Shown: piece by piece, positions 1 through 12,594 of the stretch
How positions within the stretch are numbered: the stretch's first letter is position 1
Layout of the letters: every line of letters begins with the position of its first letter
Assembly (NCBI RefSeq): GCF_020283565.1
Contig: NC_060062.1
Location: forward strand, 25,542,251 to 25,606,250
Origin: Trifolium pratense
Taxonomy: Eukaryota > Streptophyta > Magnoliopsida > Fabales > Fabaceae
Reading direction: 5' to 3'
DNA: 64,000 nucleotides
Notes under the pieces: model-generated
Told to the model about the DNA's origin: nothing
The model's input: the letters and a program-made list of their open reading frames with translations, nothing else
Databases searched by the model: none
Program-made: the position numbers and the translations under genes

Positions 1-229
1 CAATTCAAATCTTGAATTGCTCAAGTACCTGCCAAATGATCTTATCGTATACACTATTTCCGGATGCGTATAAGTAAGATCATACATAAGTTTCTCAATG
101 CTAAAGCATATGGGAAAATATTTTATTTTCTAAATTTCCAGATTTTCTTTTGGACAATGATTGAGACTAGACAGTCTCCCTTTATGATTAAGGCAATTCC
201 TTAGTTTATTGACTTTCATGTCGAATTTA

Positions 230-710
230 CTTTCAACTTTATTGATACGACTCTTTTGTTATACCCAAATGATACATTGAGAATAATCTCTAAGTATCAA
301 AATGCCTAATACAAAAGAGATGTGCCCAAGATCTTTTGTCACTAAACTTTTGTTAGTGATTTCTTGATTTTGCACAATAATCATATATCATTATTGACTA
401 AATGAAATAAATTCGACACAATAAATTTAGAATATAAACATACTCCCACTGAACCTGTATAATCCAGAATTCTCCATAATATACATCTCAAAACCAAATG
501 AGACAGTCACCTTATGAGACTTTTGTGGTATCAATAATGAGACAACTTTCTTAACAAATAAATGAATTTATTTTGTTTGCACATTATCTACTTTGTGTCT
601 ATTGACATAAAGTTTCATCTGATTGCACTTTATTGTGTTTCTTTATGTTGCCATTAAGAAACACTATCTTGATATCCATCTTATTTAGCTCCAAAAAATC
701 ATAATAAGTA
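230..710 (-). pseudogene. Degenerate copia reverse transcriptase remnant (copy 1)
   Basis: Reading the minus strand gives short in-frame stretches resembling copia reverse transcriptase: MDIKIVFLNGN near 645-680, and KDLGH followed in another frame by VLGI and, further on, INKV near 230-345. Stop codons and frame changes separate them. It is the same fossil in the other copy, at the matching offset 31696. Assignment rests on these motifs alone. Confidence 0.6.
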
Positions 711-3700
711 ATAAGTGTCGTGACTGTCCTAATAGAGTTTTCAAAGCAAAACGAACATGAATTCTCTTTTCAGTCAATACTTTTATGACACTTCATACTT
801 TAATTCTTGAAGGTATTGAGTTTGATCTTCATGAATTAATCTCTTAACTTAATTGAGAGAAAGAACACTAATGTCCTTATGAGGATCCAAATTCACTATA
901 TAAATAGTAACTATATGAATTGATTTATAACCAATTCTTCCCCACTCAATTTTGTTCTTTTACCATATCTCTCCCCCAAACTCAATATCTTCAAGAGACT
1001 TTGCAATTTCCATCTCATAATGTTCATTAACATGGGACCAAAGTTTATATTTCTCAAAATTTTCAACAATTTTAGATTGTCACAAGTCATAACTGAATTG
1101 ACTATAATAATATTTGTATTTAAAAAACAAATTGAATCTCTAGTTTAAAATAATAATAAAGAATTTATAACATTAAAACAAAACTTAATTCACATGATGA
1201 TTCACCAAATTGTCTCTTAAATACAAATATAACTTAATAACAAAATCTAACAAATAGTTGAAAAACCATCAATCTTCACCGACTTATTTCCTCGCCAGAT
1301 TGATGTGTCTTTCAACATCATTGGAAATTTGTCAGTTTAGATAAAATTTTCTTATTATTCTTTATTTGCCTTTATCCTTTGTGGTATTTACATAATGAGC
1401 ACTATTTTATTTTCTCTTGTTTCAACTGTTTCTTTATTGCACACTTTATGAAATGATTCTATTAAAGAATCATTTCTAAATTTAATAGTTATAAGACTAA
1501 TTGTGCAAATAGAACACTATATGCTAAAATTTTGACAAAGTAACTTGATTGTCAAAATTATATCGCTTTATCAAGATTAAATAGTTACCTAATGTGCTCT
1601 TGAGATTTTCTTTGCTTAATAATCCGAATGAAATATTATCTCTCCGACGAGAGCTTATTTTTCGCTTTATTGCTTTAGAAGCACTTTAATTTAAGCAAAG
1701 AAAATATGACAAAAAATTGTGTCATCTTAAATAATACCTCAAATGTCTCTGGGATTCAAAACTTTATGATCATGACCTATATCATTCGGAGTATACTCGC
1801 CTTTTATACTTGAGTCTCACTTTAAAGTTACCGAATAGTGAGAGAATTTGAGTTTCTCCATCTTGACATAAGTTTAGATCCAAGAACACAATATTCTTCC
1901 TTTATTTCTAAGCGCTAGAATTTTAAGAATTTAAAATTCTAACATGATTTTGCAGATACATAAACTATATTAGTTTATATAGAACTAAAAAATTACTCAC
2001 CAAAATACCTAATACACCATTGATGTCAAGCCCTTAAAAAATAACATCAATTGCTAGTGGTATTTCATGACAATGATCAAACACTGACGATCAATATTAA
2101 AAAATAATAAATCCTTATAATCGTCACATGTTTACCATTATAAGTGTGAATGCAATTCACTAAATACTTATGTGGATTTACACTAACACGTCTTTATTAG
2201 GCACATCAATAAATTATGATAGAGACATGCTCAACTTTATTTGTAAATTATAAGACAAACAAGATACCAAACGCACCATCAATCCCCAATCTTTGATTGT
2301 AAGAATTAACTGCAAGCGGTACTCTCAACGTAATGATCAAATGTTGGTAATAAGTCCTGTCAGATAATGTGCGCCTTTGACACCAGCCATTACCCACATG
2401 GATAAACTTAATAATTACCACACATTTACCATCACAGGTATGTATATTATTCGGCCAAACTGCACGTCTTCCTTTTGGCCGACTGTAACAGCTCGCATGA
2501 ATAATCTCATACTACATCTTTTATAATTTCAATTGAATATAGTCTACGCACTGGAGGTTGCTTTATGCAACTTTTTGTTTCGACAAACTCAATCAAAATT
2601 ACTAGACAATTTAATAAATTGAATATATATGCATGTAATTATTCGACCGAACTGTGTCTACCTTTTGGTAGACCAAAATAGTTTGTATGAATAATTTTAT
2701 ACATCCTTATGTGATTCTAATTGAATCAAATCTACGCAACAGAGGTTACTTTTGCAACTTGTTGTTTCAACCAACTCATTCAAAATCACCTGACAATTTA
2801 TTAAATCAAATGGGAAAATCTTAAATTTACAAGGCACTACCCACAAAAATGTAGGCTGTATTCCTTTATGACACCGCATAATAATCATAAGATTATTCGG
2901 CATCCCTTAATGTGAGAACAAACTCACAAGCAAACTGAAATTGATATGAGATATGTCCAAAGAGCATGATAAAAGGAAATTATTGTAGTAACATAATAAC
3001 AATAAACTCAAACATCATAATCATGCTATAAACCAAATATTTAATTTTAAATAAAAATTAAATCTTTATATATAACAAAAAAAAATTAATTAATTCATGC
3101 CACAATTGATTCACATACTCAATGATTCTTTAAACAAATAGACAAATAATTCTAGAATGATATTTTCCAAAATAGAGGAAAACAAAACTTTAAATTCTAT
3201 AAATAAACAAATAACTATAGAATCTATATTTTCCCAAAATTTAAAGAATCAAACACTTTATTTTCTGTACATAACAAACTGGATCAAAATATTTTGAGAA
3301 TCCTTATTAATTGCTATTTAACGGCAATTGATTTTCTAAAAAATATATATAATAACCAAATATATATGTATATATTGAATCTTTATATGCCTTCTCAAAA
3401 TAAATCTTAAGTACAAGATGAATCAATTCATAATTTCAAATCAAATATCTTTATTTGCTAACAACATATTTGTAGTTGCAATAACAGTGGCCAAATAGTT
3501 AAACCCAAAACAACAACTTCATAGCTGAAGTCAAACCGAAAATTTGATTTGAAAAACCGAATAACCATTAAATTAAAATCCTTATTTAAAAAATTAAATC
3601 TTTCCAATTTCAAAACAAATCATAATTGCCTAAAAGCCAAACCCTTAATTTTAGGCAACAAACTTTATAAATGAGTATCCGAAAATTTGATTTGAAAAAC

Positions 3701-4440
3701 TTAATTGCCAAAATTAACTCTAATTCCTTATTTTTAGACAATAAACTTTATAAATAAGGAAAACCAAATATCTAATTTAGAAAAATTAGTTAAAAACACC
3801 GAAAACTTTAATTTTATTTTCAGAATAAATCAAATCAACTTTAAATCTTTATTTGCTATAACAATAGCAACTTTATAGATAAATTAAATTGAAAGAATTG
3901 ATTTTATTTTAACACTGAACCAGAATGAAGCAAAGGCAATATCAGTATCACGTTCCAAAACCGAAAGAACATTCCTCTGACCTTAATTTTCTTAATTTGC
4001 ATTACTATACAATGATCCTTAATTACTGGTTCAAGTTCCGTATCATGTACCAACTGAATAAAAAATCCAAAAAAAAAAAAAAACCTTATATCATGCGTTT
4101 ATATATACATACATTCAATATATATAACAAACAATGATACACTATATTCACGTTTCCAGCAAAAGAAAATTAAAAAGCATTCATTCTTTCACTTATCACC
4201 TAAGCCCATTGATCTTGGTTTTACTTGTCAAAATTATAGTAATAGATAATCAACGAGAAATCACTGCAATGCCTACTAAATAGTATATTCCAGTAATTAA
4301 ACTATAAATCTGGGTAGAGTAACAAATAAGTACATGATCGCCCAAATATATACAAAGCCACCGAAACTTTATTTTACCTAATTCAAATTAGGGTTCATAT
4401 TATAGAAGCGAAATCCAATCCCAATAAAACAACATGAAGA

Positions 4441-4455
4441 CCGGCTCTGATACCA
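4441..4455 (-). other. Primer binding site of copia B (copy 1)
   Basis: On the minus strand the bases TGGTATCAGAGCCGG follow the LTR end (…AACA) after a two-base spacer. This is the usual plant primer binding site complementary to the 3' end of initiator methionine tRNA, and it fixes the polarity of element B. The same site is at 36137-36151 in copy 2. Confidence 0.9.
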
Positions 4456-4974
4456 ATTGTTAGAATTAACTTAATAATTTAATCATATACATGCTCTTAA
4501 TAACAAAGATTAAATCTATAATCTTACTTTAGTGCGGAAGCCAAATAAACACAAGCATGTATATAAAACAGGATCTACGACATGTTGATTTATCAAAGAT
4601 CATAGTAATAGGAATACCTGGATGACGAATCCATTAGATGAACTAACCGTTATAATCCTGAAACACAAAGAGAGACGGACGACGAGCATCCGCTGGCTTG
4701 TGGTTCTTCCTCAACCAGGACTCCTTATGCCTTTAGGACTCTTCTGATGGGGAGAAGAGTCAATATGCAGTGTGTCCGGTATATTGGGGACCATAGCCTA
4801 TATATAGTGTGATGGCCAATTAGGATTCCCATTATTCCGAAATGGGCCATCCTGACATCCACTCATATTGAGCCCATATCCAATTAATTAATTAATTATA
4901 AATAGAAATCTAATTAGTCTTTTACTTCATTTGATCACTTAATCAATTAAGGCTCTCAATTGATAAATAGCTAA

Positions 4975-6418
4975 TCTATATATATAATTCCTAAATAGTT
5001 CTCCTAACCCTAATCCACTTAGACCAATCAAATTGTTTCATTTAGCCACATCATCTATATTATTATTATTATTATTATTATTATTAGTTATTATTATTAT
5101 TATTGTCATCTCTATAGTTTTCATATTCTACATTTATATACTTATGGCTTTTTAATATACACTCACTCAAGCTTTTACTTAGCCTTTACTTTTTTTGGTG
5201 AATATAATAATTTCTGCTTACTATATTATAATAAGGAGAATACAAAAATACACACTAATTAACTTTGTAACTCTCGGTAATATATTTTTCATCTCTTAAG
5301 TCACAATTCAATTTTCATCCATTGGACTTTTCTACCAATATTTTAATATATAGCTTACAACTATTTTAATTTGTATCCTATTCATATTTTCCTAACTAAC
5401 CATTACGAATGTTAGAAACAAATATTTTCATCCCCTGGTGCTTAGTCATGTGCTTAATAAGATTACCATTTGTTTTTCCGGTTGAATGTGAGAATAGATT
5501 TTTTCATATCTTATAATATGCAATTTCTCTTTCCATTATCTTGCCTCTTCATCTTCTGTGCATCAGGTATAAATACTTATGTTATTTTCTAAAACCATGA
5601 TTTGTTGTAGTTATTTTATTTTTTGCAAAAATTAACTTTTTGCATAACAAATAAAATTAAGAGAATTTGACATTTTTTGTTTGTTGCAGATCATACATTC
5701 AACTTTTGTGTTGCAGATCATTTATAGGTTTAGTTAATTGTTACTGTATATGTGTGTTTATATTCTATTATGATACAAATTAAATAATATATACTTTATT
5801 TTTAATTGAATTATGTAATAGTTGTTTTACTTTCCTTTCCTTTATTTTTTTTATTTATTCATTTTTTTTATTGATATACTTATTTTTATAATTTTTTATT
5901 TTAGGCTTTGGGTCATCATCTCTTACTCAAACGAACTGAACTGTGAGGTTGATGCTCTTCACATATATGTCCCTTTGGAATATTTTTAAAAGGTATGTAC
6001 CCTTTAATTTTATTTGTTTTATTTGAGTTTTTCTAATTCTGTCACTATTTATATGCCAATTGTGTGACTTAGATTTTGTCACATATCTTTTCATCCAATC
6101 CTTTGTGTGTTTTGAAATAGATTTATATGTTGTGCGGAGATATATCATATTACTCCTGTATATATAAATTTTAGATAGTCATTCTGTTACTCATGTAAAG
6201 TAAACCATAATCCTTAAACCAATAATATTTCTTCATTTAACCACTCACTTACAATGCCACACCACTTCTCCTTAGATAATAAATCTTTTGAATTTCGGAT
6301 TCTCTATTTTATTATTATTATTATTTTGATAATATGTAATGTTTCAGTTTTATGCAATTGTAAAATAAAAATAATTGCATCACACCCGTGCCCGTGCATC
6401 GCACGAGTAAGAGTCTAG
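4975..6418 (+). mobile_element. Non-autonomous Helitron, copy 1
   Basis: The element begins TCTATATATA and ends GAGTCTAG, which fits the Helitron 5' TC and 3' CTRR rules, and it lies between host A and T. A short hairpin (CCCGTGC-ATC-GCACGAG) lies about seven bases before the CTAG end, as expected. The empty site is present in the element's own 3' LTR at about 30893-30898 (…GCTAA|TATAATT…), which fixes both boundaries exactly. It is 1,444 bp, has no Rep/helicase ORF and holds an ATT microsatellite at 5059-5104. I do not recognise a captured gene in it. Copy 1 has CCCGTG twice at the hairpin, copy 2 once. Confidence 0.92.
5059..5104 (+). repeat. ATT microsatellite inside Helitron
   Basis: A run of ATT/TTA triplets with one interruption (…TTAGTTA…). 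The other copy at about 36755-36803 is one triplet longer. It is one of the few places where the two duplicated blocks differ. Confidence 0.95.
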
Positions 6419-6482
6419 TATAATTATATATAATGATATTTGCCCACATAATATTATTGGAATATTATAAAATATTCCAACA

Positions 6483-6878
6483 TATGCAGCTTTGAAATTT
6501 TATATTAGATATATAAAGAGATGAATGTGCACTAGGCAAGTGGTTTATGGTTGCATTAATTATTTTGACAAACGACTTATAGCTACTTTCCCATCAAAAT
6601 TCAAAAAGTAGATATTCCACCAAAAGAAACAGGTGATGACTAATTCCAACAACGCGGAGAGCACACTATCGTTGACTAAGAAAGATGGTGGAAGTGCAAA
6701 TTAATTCTCTTCAACACTTACTTTTTAAGTGGAAATTTTTTAATTACACCCAAAATTTCATTATATTTTTTTATAATACCGAAACAGCCCTTTTCATATA
6801 TATTACAAATATATTAAAATCGATTACCACCAAATTTACTAATTTATCCTTGTTACTTTTAACCACGTTGCAAGTTTT
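6483..6878 (-). promoter_or_regulatory. Orphan RLK promoter, copy 1
   Basis: This stretch matches the region directly upstream of RLK-4 (62659-63054) almost base for base, beginning TATGCAGCTTTGAAA right after the end of the copia B LTR. In RLK-4 that point lies 25 bp before the ATG. Here the coding sequence is absent and replaced by copia B, so the element appears to have inserted into the 5' leader of a minus-strand RLK. A W-box core TTGACT is at 6672-6677, and the same hexamer is found upstream of RLK-2 and RLK-4. The rest of the gene should lie left of the window. Confidence 0.8.
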
Positions 6879-8678
6879 ATATCCTTCATTATAATTTCAC
6901 TAAAAAAAATATAGAATAAATATAAGATAAATATAAAAATAAAATAAAATGATATGCTTAAAAATAGAAACAAAACAGATTATAGATTGGAACAAAACAG
7001 AACAATACTCATAAAATCACTCTTATTAACTTGTGCATTTGTTTTAGATATCATTATCACATTGCTGCATAATTATGCAGACTTATGCCAAGGAACAAAC
7101 CGCAAACTAATTGCAAATCATACTATATTAATATACATGAAAGAAAGTTTACCTTAGGATTTTGGCCAAAACAATGAATCAAAGCGTGGTACTCCTTAAG
7201 ATCTTCAGCAGGTGTGGTTGTGGCACGTGCATTTATCTAGTTCAAATCATGATTTGTACAACGTTGGCATAGGTATTTAAAAACTACATAGGAACAACCA
7301 TAACAGACAAACATGATTTGTACAAAGAAGCTTTAGCATATCCTTTTCAAAAAGTAATAGGAAAATGTAAATAATTTTCTTTCAAATTAATAGGTTCCAA
7401 ATTAAACAACACAATTTGGGACAATTTTCTGAGTTTATATTCAATACAAATTCTATCTGGGGCACACAAGCAGAAGCACCTTAAGGTTTCATAGCATTAA
7501 GACCATTAAAAGAAACTAGATGACCATGAAGAATTAGGTATTTCATACTTCTTATATACATAAGTTCTAGCTAATATGAACAGAACTAAACTTCTTATAT
7601 ATGTGCAGCTGGAAGCCAAGAAACATTTTTACATATAAGAAAAGGTTCTATTAAACCTACATTAAAAAAAGGTAAAATAAATTGGATCGGACTATATTAG
7701 AGCATGGATTTGACTGATAAGAAAAATAACATGGAAATAGGACAGCATTACAAATAATCAGGAATCTTAAGATACTATCAAAGAGAAAATTAGAGCTAAT
7801 TAGGAAAATTAACCCTATAACTACCAATCCTATTGAAGAAAACCTTCAGTACAAAATTAGATGTAATAACCTCATTATAAATCAGAAACTAGATGTTTTT
7901 GTTCATAGACTGGTACAAAATTATACTAGTAGGCATAAGACTATCATGAAACTAAAAAAAAAAACAGAACAAGAAAAATTAAATTGTGAAGGTAATCAAT
8001 ATTATATAGAGGGGATTACTTTGATGAAATATGTAACAGGACATGAACATCTAGCATCTAGGGAACATGCAACTAACTCATTAAATTATCTTCATGTATT
8101 TTCATTTAGGGACAAGCATCAAGAACATTTCACAAAACAGTTTACATTGAATATCTTAAACTACATAAATCAGTAAGAATTCTCACCTCAAACGAAACAG
8201 ATGGAAAATTGAAATATCCGCCTTGAAGAGGTCCGCCCCTGGACGGAGGGAGTATACACGAAACTATTATTTGTGACGGATACATAAAAATTGGATAATT
8301 TATCATCGATAATTATAATCAAATTTATACATTAAATAAGTCTTACAAAAAATAGCACAATAGTTTCACTTATATTTTGACAATATTATATAATCAATTT
8401 TTAAATATTTTATTCTAAATAAATTTTCTACCATGATAATGACAAACTGTAATATCGAATAAAAGTTAGTTACCCGTACGAATGCACGAATCTTTTAAAC
8501 TACTTAACTCTATAAATTCTATAATTCATATGTAAATTCATCTAACGTGGACTGCAATCTATGAAGGTGTACGTGACATTAATTTACATAGGTGTAGTAA
8601 GGACCTGCCGAAGTTATAGGCAGCCCAAACTCTAGTTCTAAGTGTCATTAGAAAACCAATTTTATAAAGTCTATTAAT
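6879..8678. other. Intergenic region, no gene recognised
   Basis: AT-rich sequence with only short open frames (67-76 codons at 6954-7157 and 7946-8176) that have no recognisable motif and no coding character. A lone Stowaway-like end (GGACGGAGGGAGTA) is at about 8241-8254, but I find no matching inverted partner. The left end probably belongs to the far upstream part of the orphan promoter. Confidence 0.6.
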
Positions 8679-8890
8679 TAGGCAGGGCAAAATAACTCGT
8701 ACCCGCCCCGCCCCGATTTTGATGGGCAAAATTCGAGTTGACTGAGTTTGAGTTCGGGTTTAGATTTTCCTCGATTTTAAAAGATGGGTTTGGGGCGGGT
8801 AATAGAGATATTGATACCCACCCCGAATCCGTCCTCGAACCCGCCCCGCTTATATCGAATTACATTTTATCATTCATAAATTAGAAACCC
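8679..8890 (-). mobile_element. Relict of a hAT-like element (copy 1)
   Basis: It begins TAGGCAGGGCAA and then follows, with many substitutions, the reverse complement of the right end of the 735-bp hAT element at 28258-28992, including GGGGCGGGTAA, GAGATATTG and the ACCCACCCCGAA block. The other end is missing. It is clearly older than the copy inside copia A. The same relict is at about 40372-40582. Confidence 0.7.
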
Positions 8891-9291
8891 TTAAACAAAC
8901 TCACATTACATTCATTTTTTTTTTTTTGTAGATTATTACATTCATTTTTTTAAGTTGAGTATTAATAAAATTATTTTCTCTATTTATTTTCAAGTATAAA
9001 TATTGTTGAAAAATAATAATTTTCTAACAATAAAATATCACATTTTATTTTTTATTAAAATGATAAAAAATTTATTTTAAAGCTTTAATTTCTTGAACCA
9101 AAGTTCCCTCACAATCTCTTGTATACCAAATGACATTTTAATACAATACCATATGTATAATATAATGCAACCAAATACAAACACAAATTATTATCCCACT
9201 ACATATATATCACAGTAAAATAAAAACACACGTGAGGACTACAAGACTTGTCTAGCATACATACGGGAACACCATTAGTAAGACATAGTGC

Positions 9292-12200
9292 TTAGCAAGA
9301 CAACTTCTGTTTAATTGCAAGCAACTTCAATATAACATCTTTTATGAGCATTCTTTGAGAAGGAAATTCTTCAGAACATGCAACTCCAGTTTCAGCAAAC
9401 ATCATTAGACACTGTTTAATATTGTTTTCGACAACCCGTGTCTGATCTTCGGCAAATGGAATAAGCAAACATGAATCCACTATGTCAAGAATGTCTTCTG
9501 AAATTTTCATCTTACAAAATTTATGTAGACTTAGATTCTCATAAAACATGTTATTTGTTGGCTTCTTTCCAGTGAGCATTTCCAACAACAGAATCCCATA
9601 ACTGTAGATATCTCCCTCTGGTGATACTGGACCACCTGCTCCATACTCTTTTCAAACAACAAATAACGACTGTTTAGGCAAAATTGAACGAAGGTGTATA
9701 TATAAAATTCTATAACAATGAATTAATGGGACAATTGTTATAGTGAGGCTAAAAAAATTTAGCTTCATATAGCTAAATAGAGATATGACAATGATTTAAT
9801 TCAACGCGAATATTATACTACAAAGGATGTGTTTTTCAATCATACTCTCAGATTTTGTCAGATTACTGATCATCACTAGACTATTTAATCAACCTCGGAT
9901 AAAATGACAAGTAAGGGATAGAAAGAACTTACCAGGAGGAACATATCCTATAGTTCCCTTAATTATTGTGGAGGAACTAACTTGATCATTATTTGAATGT
10001 CCTATCCCTCCATGAATGAGCCTTGCTAAGCCAAAGTCTCCCAAGTGGGCTACAAAGTCATCATCAAGAAGAACATTGCTTGGCTTAATATCACAGTGAA
10101 CTACGGCTTGCTCTGTATCATCGTGTAGATAATCAAGTGCATGAGCTACATCAATAGCAATGTCTACCCTTTGTTTGAAGCTGAGATTATGATTGCCAGA
10201 CCCTTCACTATCATACAATAACTTTTCTAGACTCCCATTAGGCATGAACTCGAAAACTATAGCTTTAAAGTCTTCACCATTATAATCAACACTTGAACAA
10301 CAAGTTAGGACCTTGACAAGATTCCGGTGCTTCATATTTGCTAGAGCTTTGCATTCTGCCATGAAACTCTTTGCTGCTCCACGTGTTTGAAGATTCAACA
10401 CCTTTACAACGATAGGTCTTTCAAAGTGGAGAAGTGATCCTTTGTAAACAGATCCAAAGCTTCCTGCTCCTACCAAGTTAGATGAAGAAAAACCATTGGT
10501 TGCTTCATGTAATTCACCATAAGTAACCCTCAAGTTCCCGTTTTGCAAAGATGGTGAAGAAGGTAACCTTTTGGTTTTTCTCGTAAGGAAATGGACAGTT
10601 ATAAAAGCTATGAAAGAGAACAAAATCCCACCAATTACACTAATGAGGATAAGTTTCTTTTTGAGAGATTTTTTGTGTTTCTTGGAAGGCGCCCTAAAAC
10701 ATTTAGGAAGCTTCAATTGAGGTATCCCTCCACAAAGATTCTTATTTCCAGTTAGTGAAATTGTTGTGACATTGCTAAAGACACCTCCTAAGGGAACCTC
10801 ACCATAGAGATTGTTAAATGATAAGTTCAACTTATACAAATATGTTAGATTTTCTAGTTCAAATGGGATTATGCTTGAGAAATTATTGCTAGAAAGGTCT
10901 AGGATTTCAAGTGATCTTAATGAGGAGGCCAAAAAGGAAGGTATACTTCCATGAAAAAAGTTTCTCTGCAACACAAGCTCTGTTAGTGTCAAACAAGCAG
11001 CAAGTGCATCAGGAATTTCACCTGACAACTTGTTTGCATACAGATACAATACGGAAAATTGCTTCAAGTTACCAAAATCTGAAGGAATGAGACCGGTTAA
11101 CGAGTTATTGGACAAGTCAAGATTTATTAAATCTTTTAGATAGGAAAATGTTTGATTAGGTATATTGCCACTCAAGTTGTTGTCAGAAGCACCAAATGAT
11201 TGCAACTTTGTGCAATATCTAAGAGTAAATGGAATGCTTCCTTCTAATTCATTGGAATGCAAGTAAAGATCAGACAACACAGTAAGATTGCCAATTACAA
11301 TAGGGATGTTACCAAATAAATTATTTTCTTGTAAGACCAATACTACTATATTCTTCAACATTCCAATAGAATATGGAATTGTTCCCTCAAGGAAATTTTT
11401 GCTCATGATAAAACCTGTTAGACCTATCAGTTGTCCAATTCCTTCTGGTATTCTTCCAGATATTTGGTTACTTGCCATACTAAGAAAAGTGAGATGGTTG
11501 GAAAAGTTGCCTATACGCTCTTGCAATACGCCACCAAATCTATTGTCATCCAACATTAGTTCTTGCAATACTGTACAATTGGTTAGCGAGTAAAGGAAAT
11601 CCAAATCGGGAGCTCCTCCATTCCCAAAATTATTATTTCCAATGTGAAACCTGTGAAGTTTGCTTAAGGATCCCAAAGTTGGAGGTATTAGCCCATTAAA
11701 ACCATTCCATGATATATCAAACCATCGCAATTTAGTGAGGTTGGATATTGAACATGGAAAAGTTCCGACAAAGTGGTTCCCTCCGACCAAGAAGGCTCGA
11801 AGGCTGGGGAAAGCAACATGTATATTTGATGGAAGATAACCGGAAAACTGGTTTTCTCCAAGGACAAAAACTTGAATATTTGACAGATTGTAAAGAGAAT
11901 AAGGAATTTCTCCAGAAAAGTTATTTGAACCCAAATTTAGGTCTTTCAAATTTGACAACTTACCCAAGACACGAGGTATGCTTCCTTCCAATTGATTTCT
12001 TGCAAGTGTTATGTTTTGGAGTGATGAAATATTTCCTAGAGAAGGTGGAATAGTACCCACTAAATTATTTGCTCCAAGAAGCAACTTATTAAGCTGCATC
12101 ATAGAACCAAACCATGATGGAATATGTCCAGTGAGCTGATTGTACAACAAGATAATTTCCTTAATATTGGTACAATTGCTTAGTTCAATAGGAATCTTAC

Positions 12201-12594
12201 CATGAAACTTGTTCTTGCTCAAGTCAAGAACTTGCAACCTTTTCAAACGACCAACTTCTCTTGGAATTTCACCATGCAAATTGATGTTGGAAAGTTTGAG
12301 TTTTTTGAGAAATGTTAAATTTCCCAAGGCCGGTTCAAGAGTACCGCCCAAATTTTGATTTTCCAACTGCAAGACAAAGACTCTCATGTGGCGTCGACCA
12401 CATGTAACACCCTCCCATTCACAAAAATGAAGAGATTCATTCCATGATGGAAGATAATCAGGTTCACCATTAGTAAGCTTTACTTTCAAAGAAAGCAAAG
12501 CATGTTTGTCAGTCACTGAACTCAAACTCAAAGCAAGAGCAACTGTTGTTGACAACGTAGCAAAATAGAGAAGAAACATGATATATGTCCTCAT
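9292..12594 (-). CDS. RLK-1: LRR receptor-like Ser/Thr kinase, subfamily XII type
   Basis: Probable cell-surface pattern-recognition receptor with two exons: 12594-9933 and 9647-9292, with a 285-bp intron (GT…AG) that splits the Glu codon of the PPEYG motif. The joined product is 1005 residues. A signal peptide (about 1-24) is followed by an LRRNT cap with the CEWEGVTCGRR pair of Cys, about 20 LRRs, a membrane segment at about 648-670 and a kinase. Kinase landmarks are the Gly loop GAGSFG (709-714), Lys731, HCD (833-835) and DFG (853-855). HCD instead of HRD marks a non-RD kinase, known to be typical of FLS2, EFR and Xa21. The reading frame opens 14 codons earlier at 12636, but Met at 12594 matches the start of its paralogues (MRS/MRT-F) and begins the signal peptide. 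Its ligand is unknown. The exon around the membrane and kinase is nearly identical to RLK-2. Confidence 0.93.

Larger units (their letters stand above)
1..6482 (-). mobile_element. Ty1/copia element B, copy 1: 5' LTR and decayed internal region
   Basis: The element reads on the minus strand. Its 5' LTR is 4458-6482 (holding a Helitron), followed by an initiator-tRNA-Met primer binding site at 4441-4455 and an internal region that runs off the left edge. The internal region has no long ORF. Remnants of copia reverse transcriptase are readable on the minus strand: a degraded form of the MDVKTAFLNG block (MDIKIVFLNG) at about 645-700, and the KDLG...VLGI block with a frame break at about 230-345. 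The stretch 700-4440 is AT-rich and I see no gene in it. The interior looks coding-dead although the LTRs are young (compare 30490-30957), so this is probably a non-autonomous family moved by other elements. Confidence 0.85.
4458..6482 (-). repeat. 5' LTR of copia B, copy 1, split by a Helitron
   Basis: The LTR starts on the minus strand with TGTTGGAATA and ends with ATTCTAACA, so it has TG…CA ends. Without the Helitron (4975-6418) it is 581 bp. Its 468 bases from 4571 on match 30490-30957 with only one substitution seen (T at about 6434, A at about 30909). A TATATATA stretch near 4798-4806 is a possible LTR promoter. At 6483 the sequence changes to an RLK promoter. Confidence 0.9.

Noticed and set aside
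2697..4137. Short open frames of 68-70 codons in the interior of copia B
   Set aside because: They lie in decayed AT-rich retroelement sequence, show no recognisable motif and duplicate exactly with the block.
8241..8254. Stowaway MITE suggested by GGACGGAGGGAGTA
   Set aside because: No inverted partner ending in TACTCCCTCC was found within a reasonable distance, so only a lone end is present.
11288..12053. Plus-strand open frames of about 100 codons inside RLK-1 (and similar ones in the other RLKs)
   Set aside because: They are antisense shadows of the LRR coding frame; the periodic LRR repeats keep the reverse frames open. No domain or independent signal is seen.
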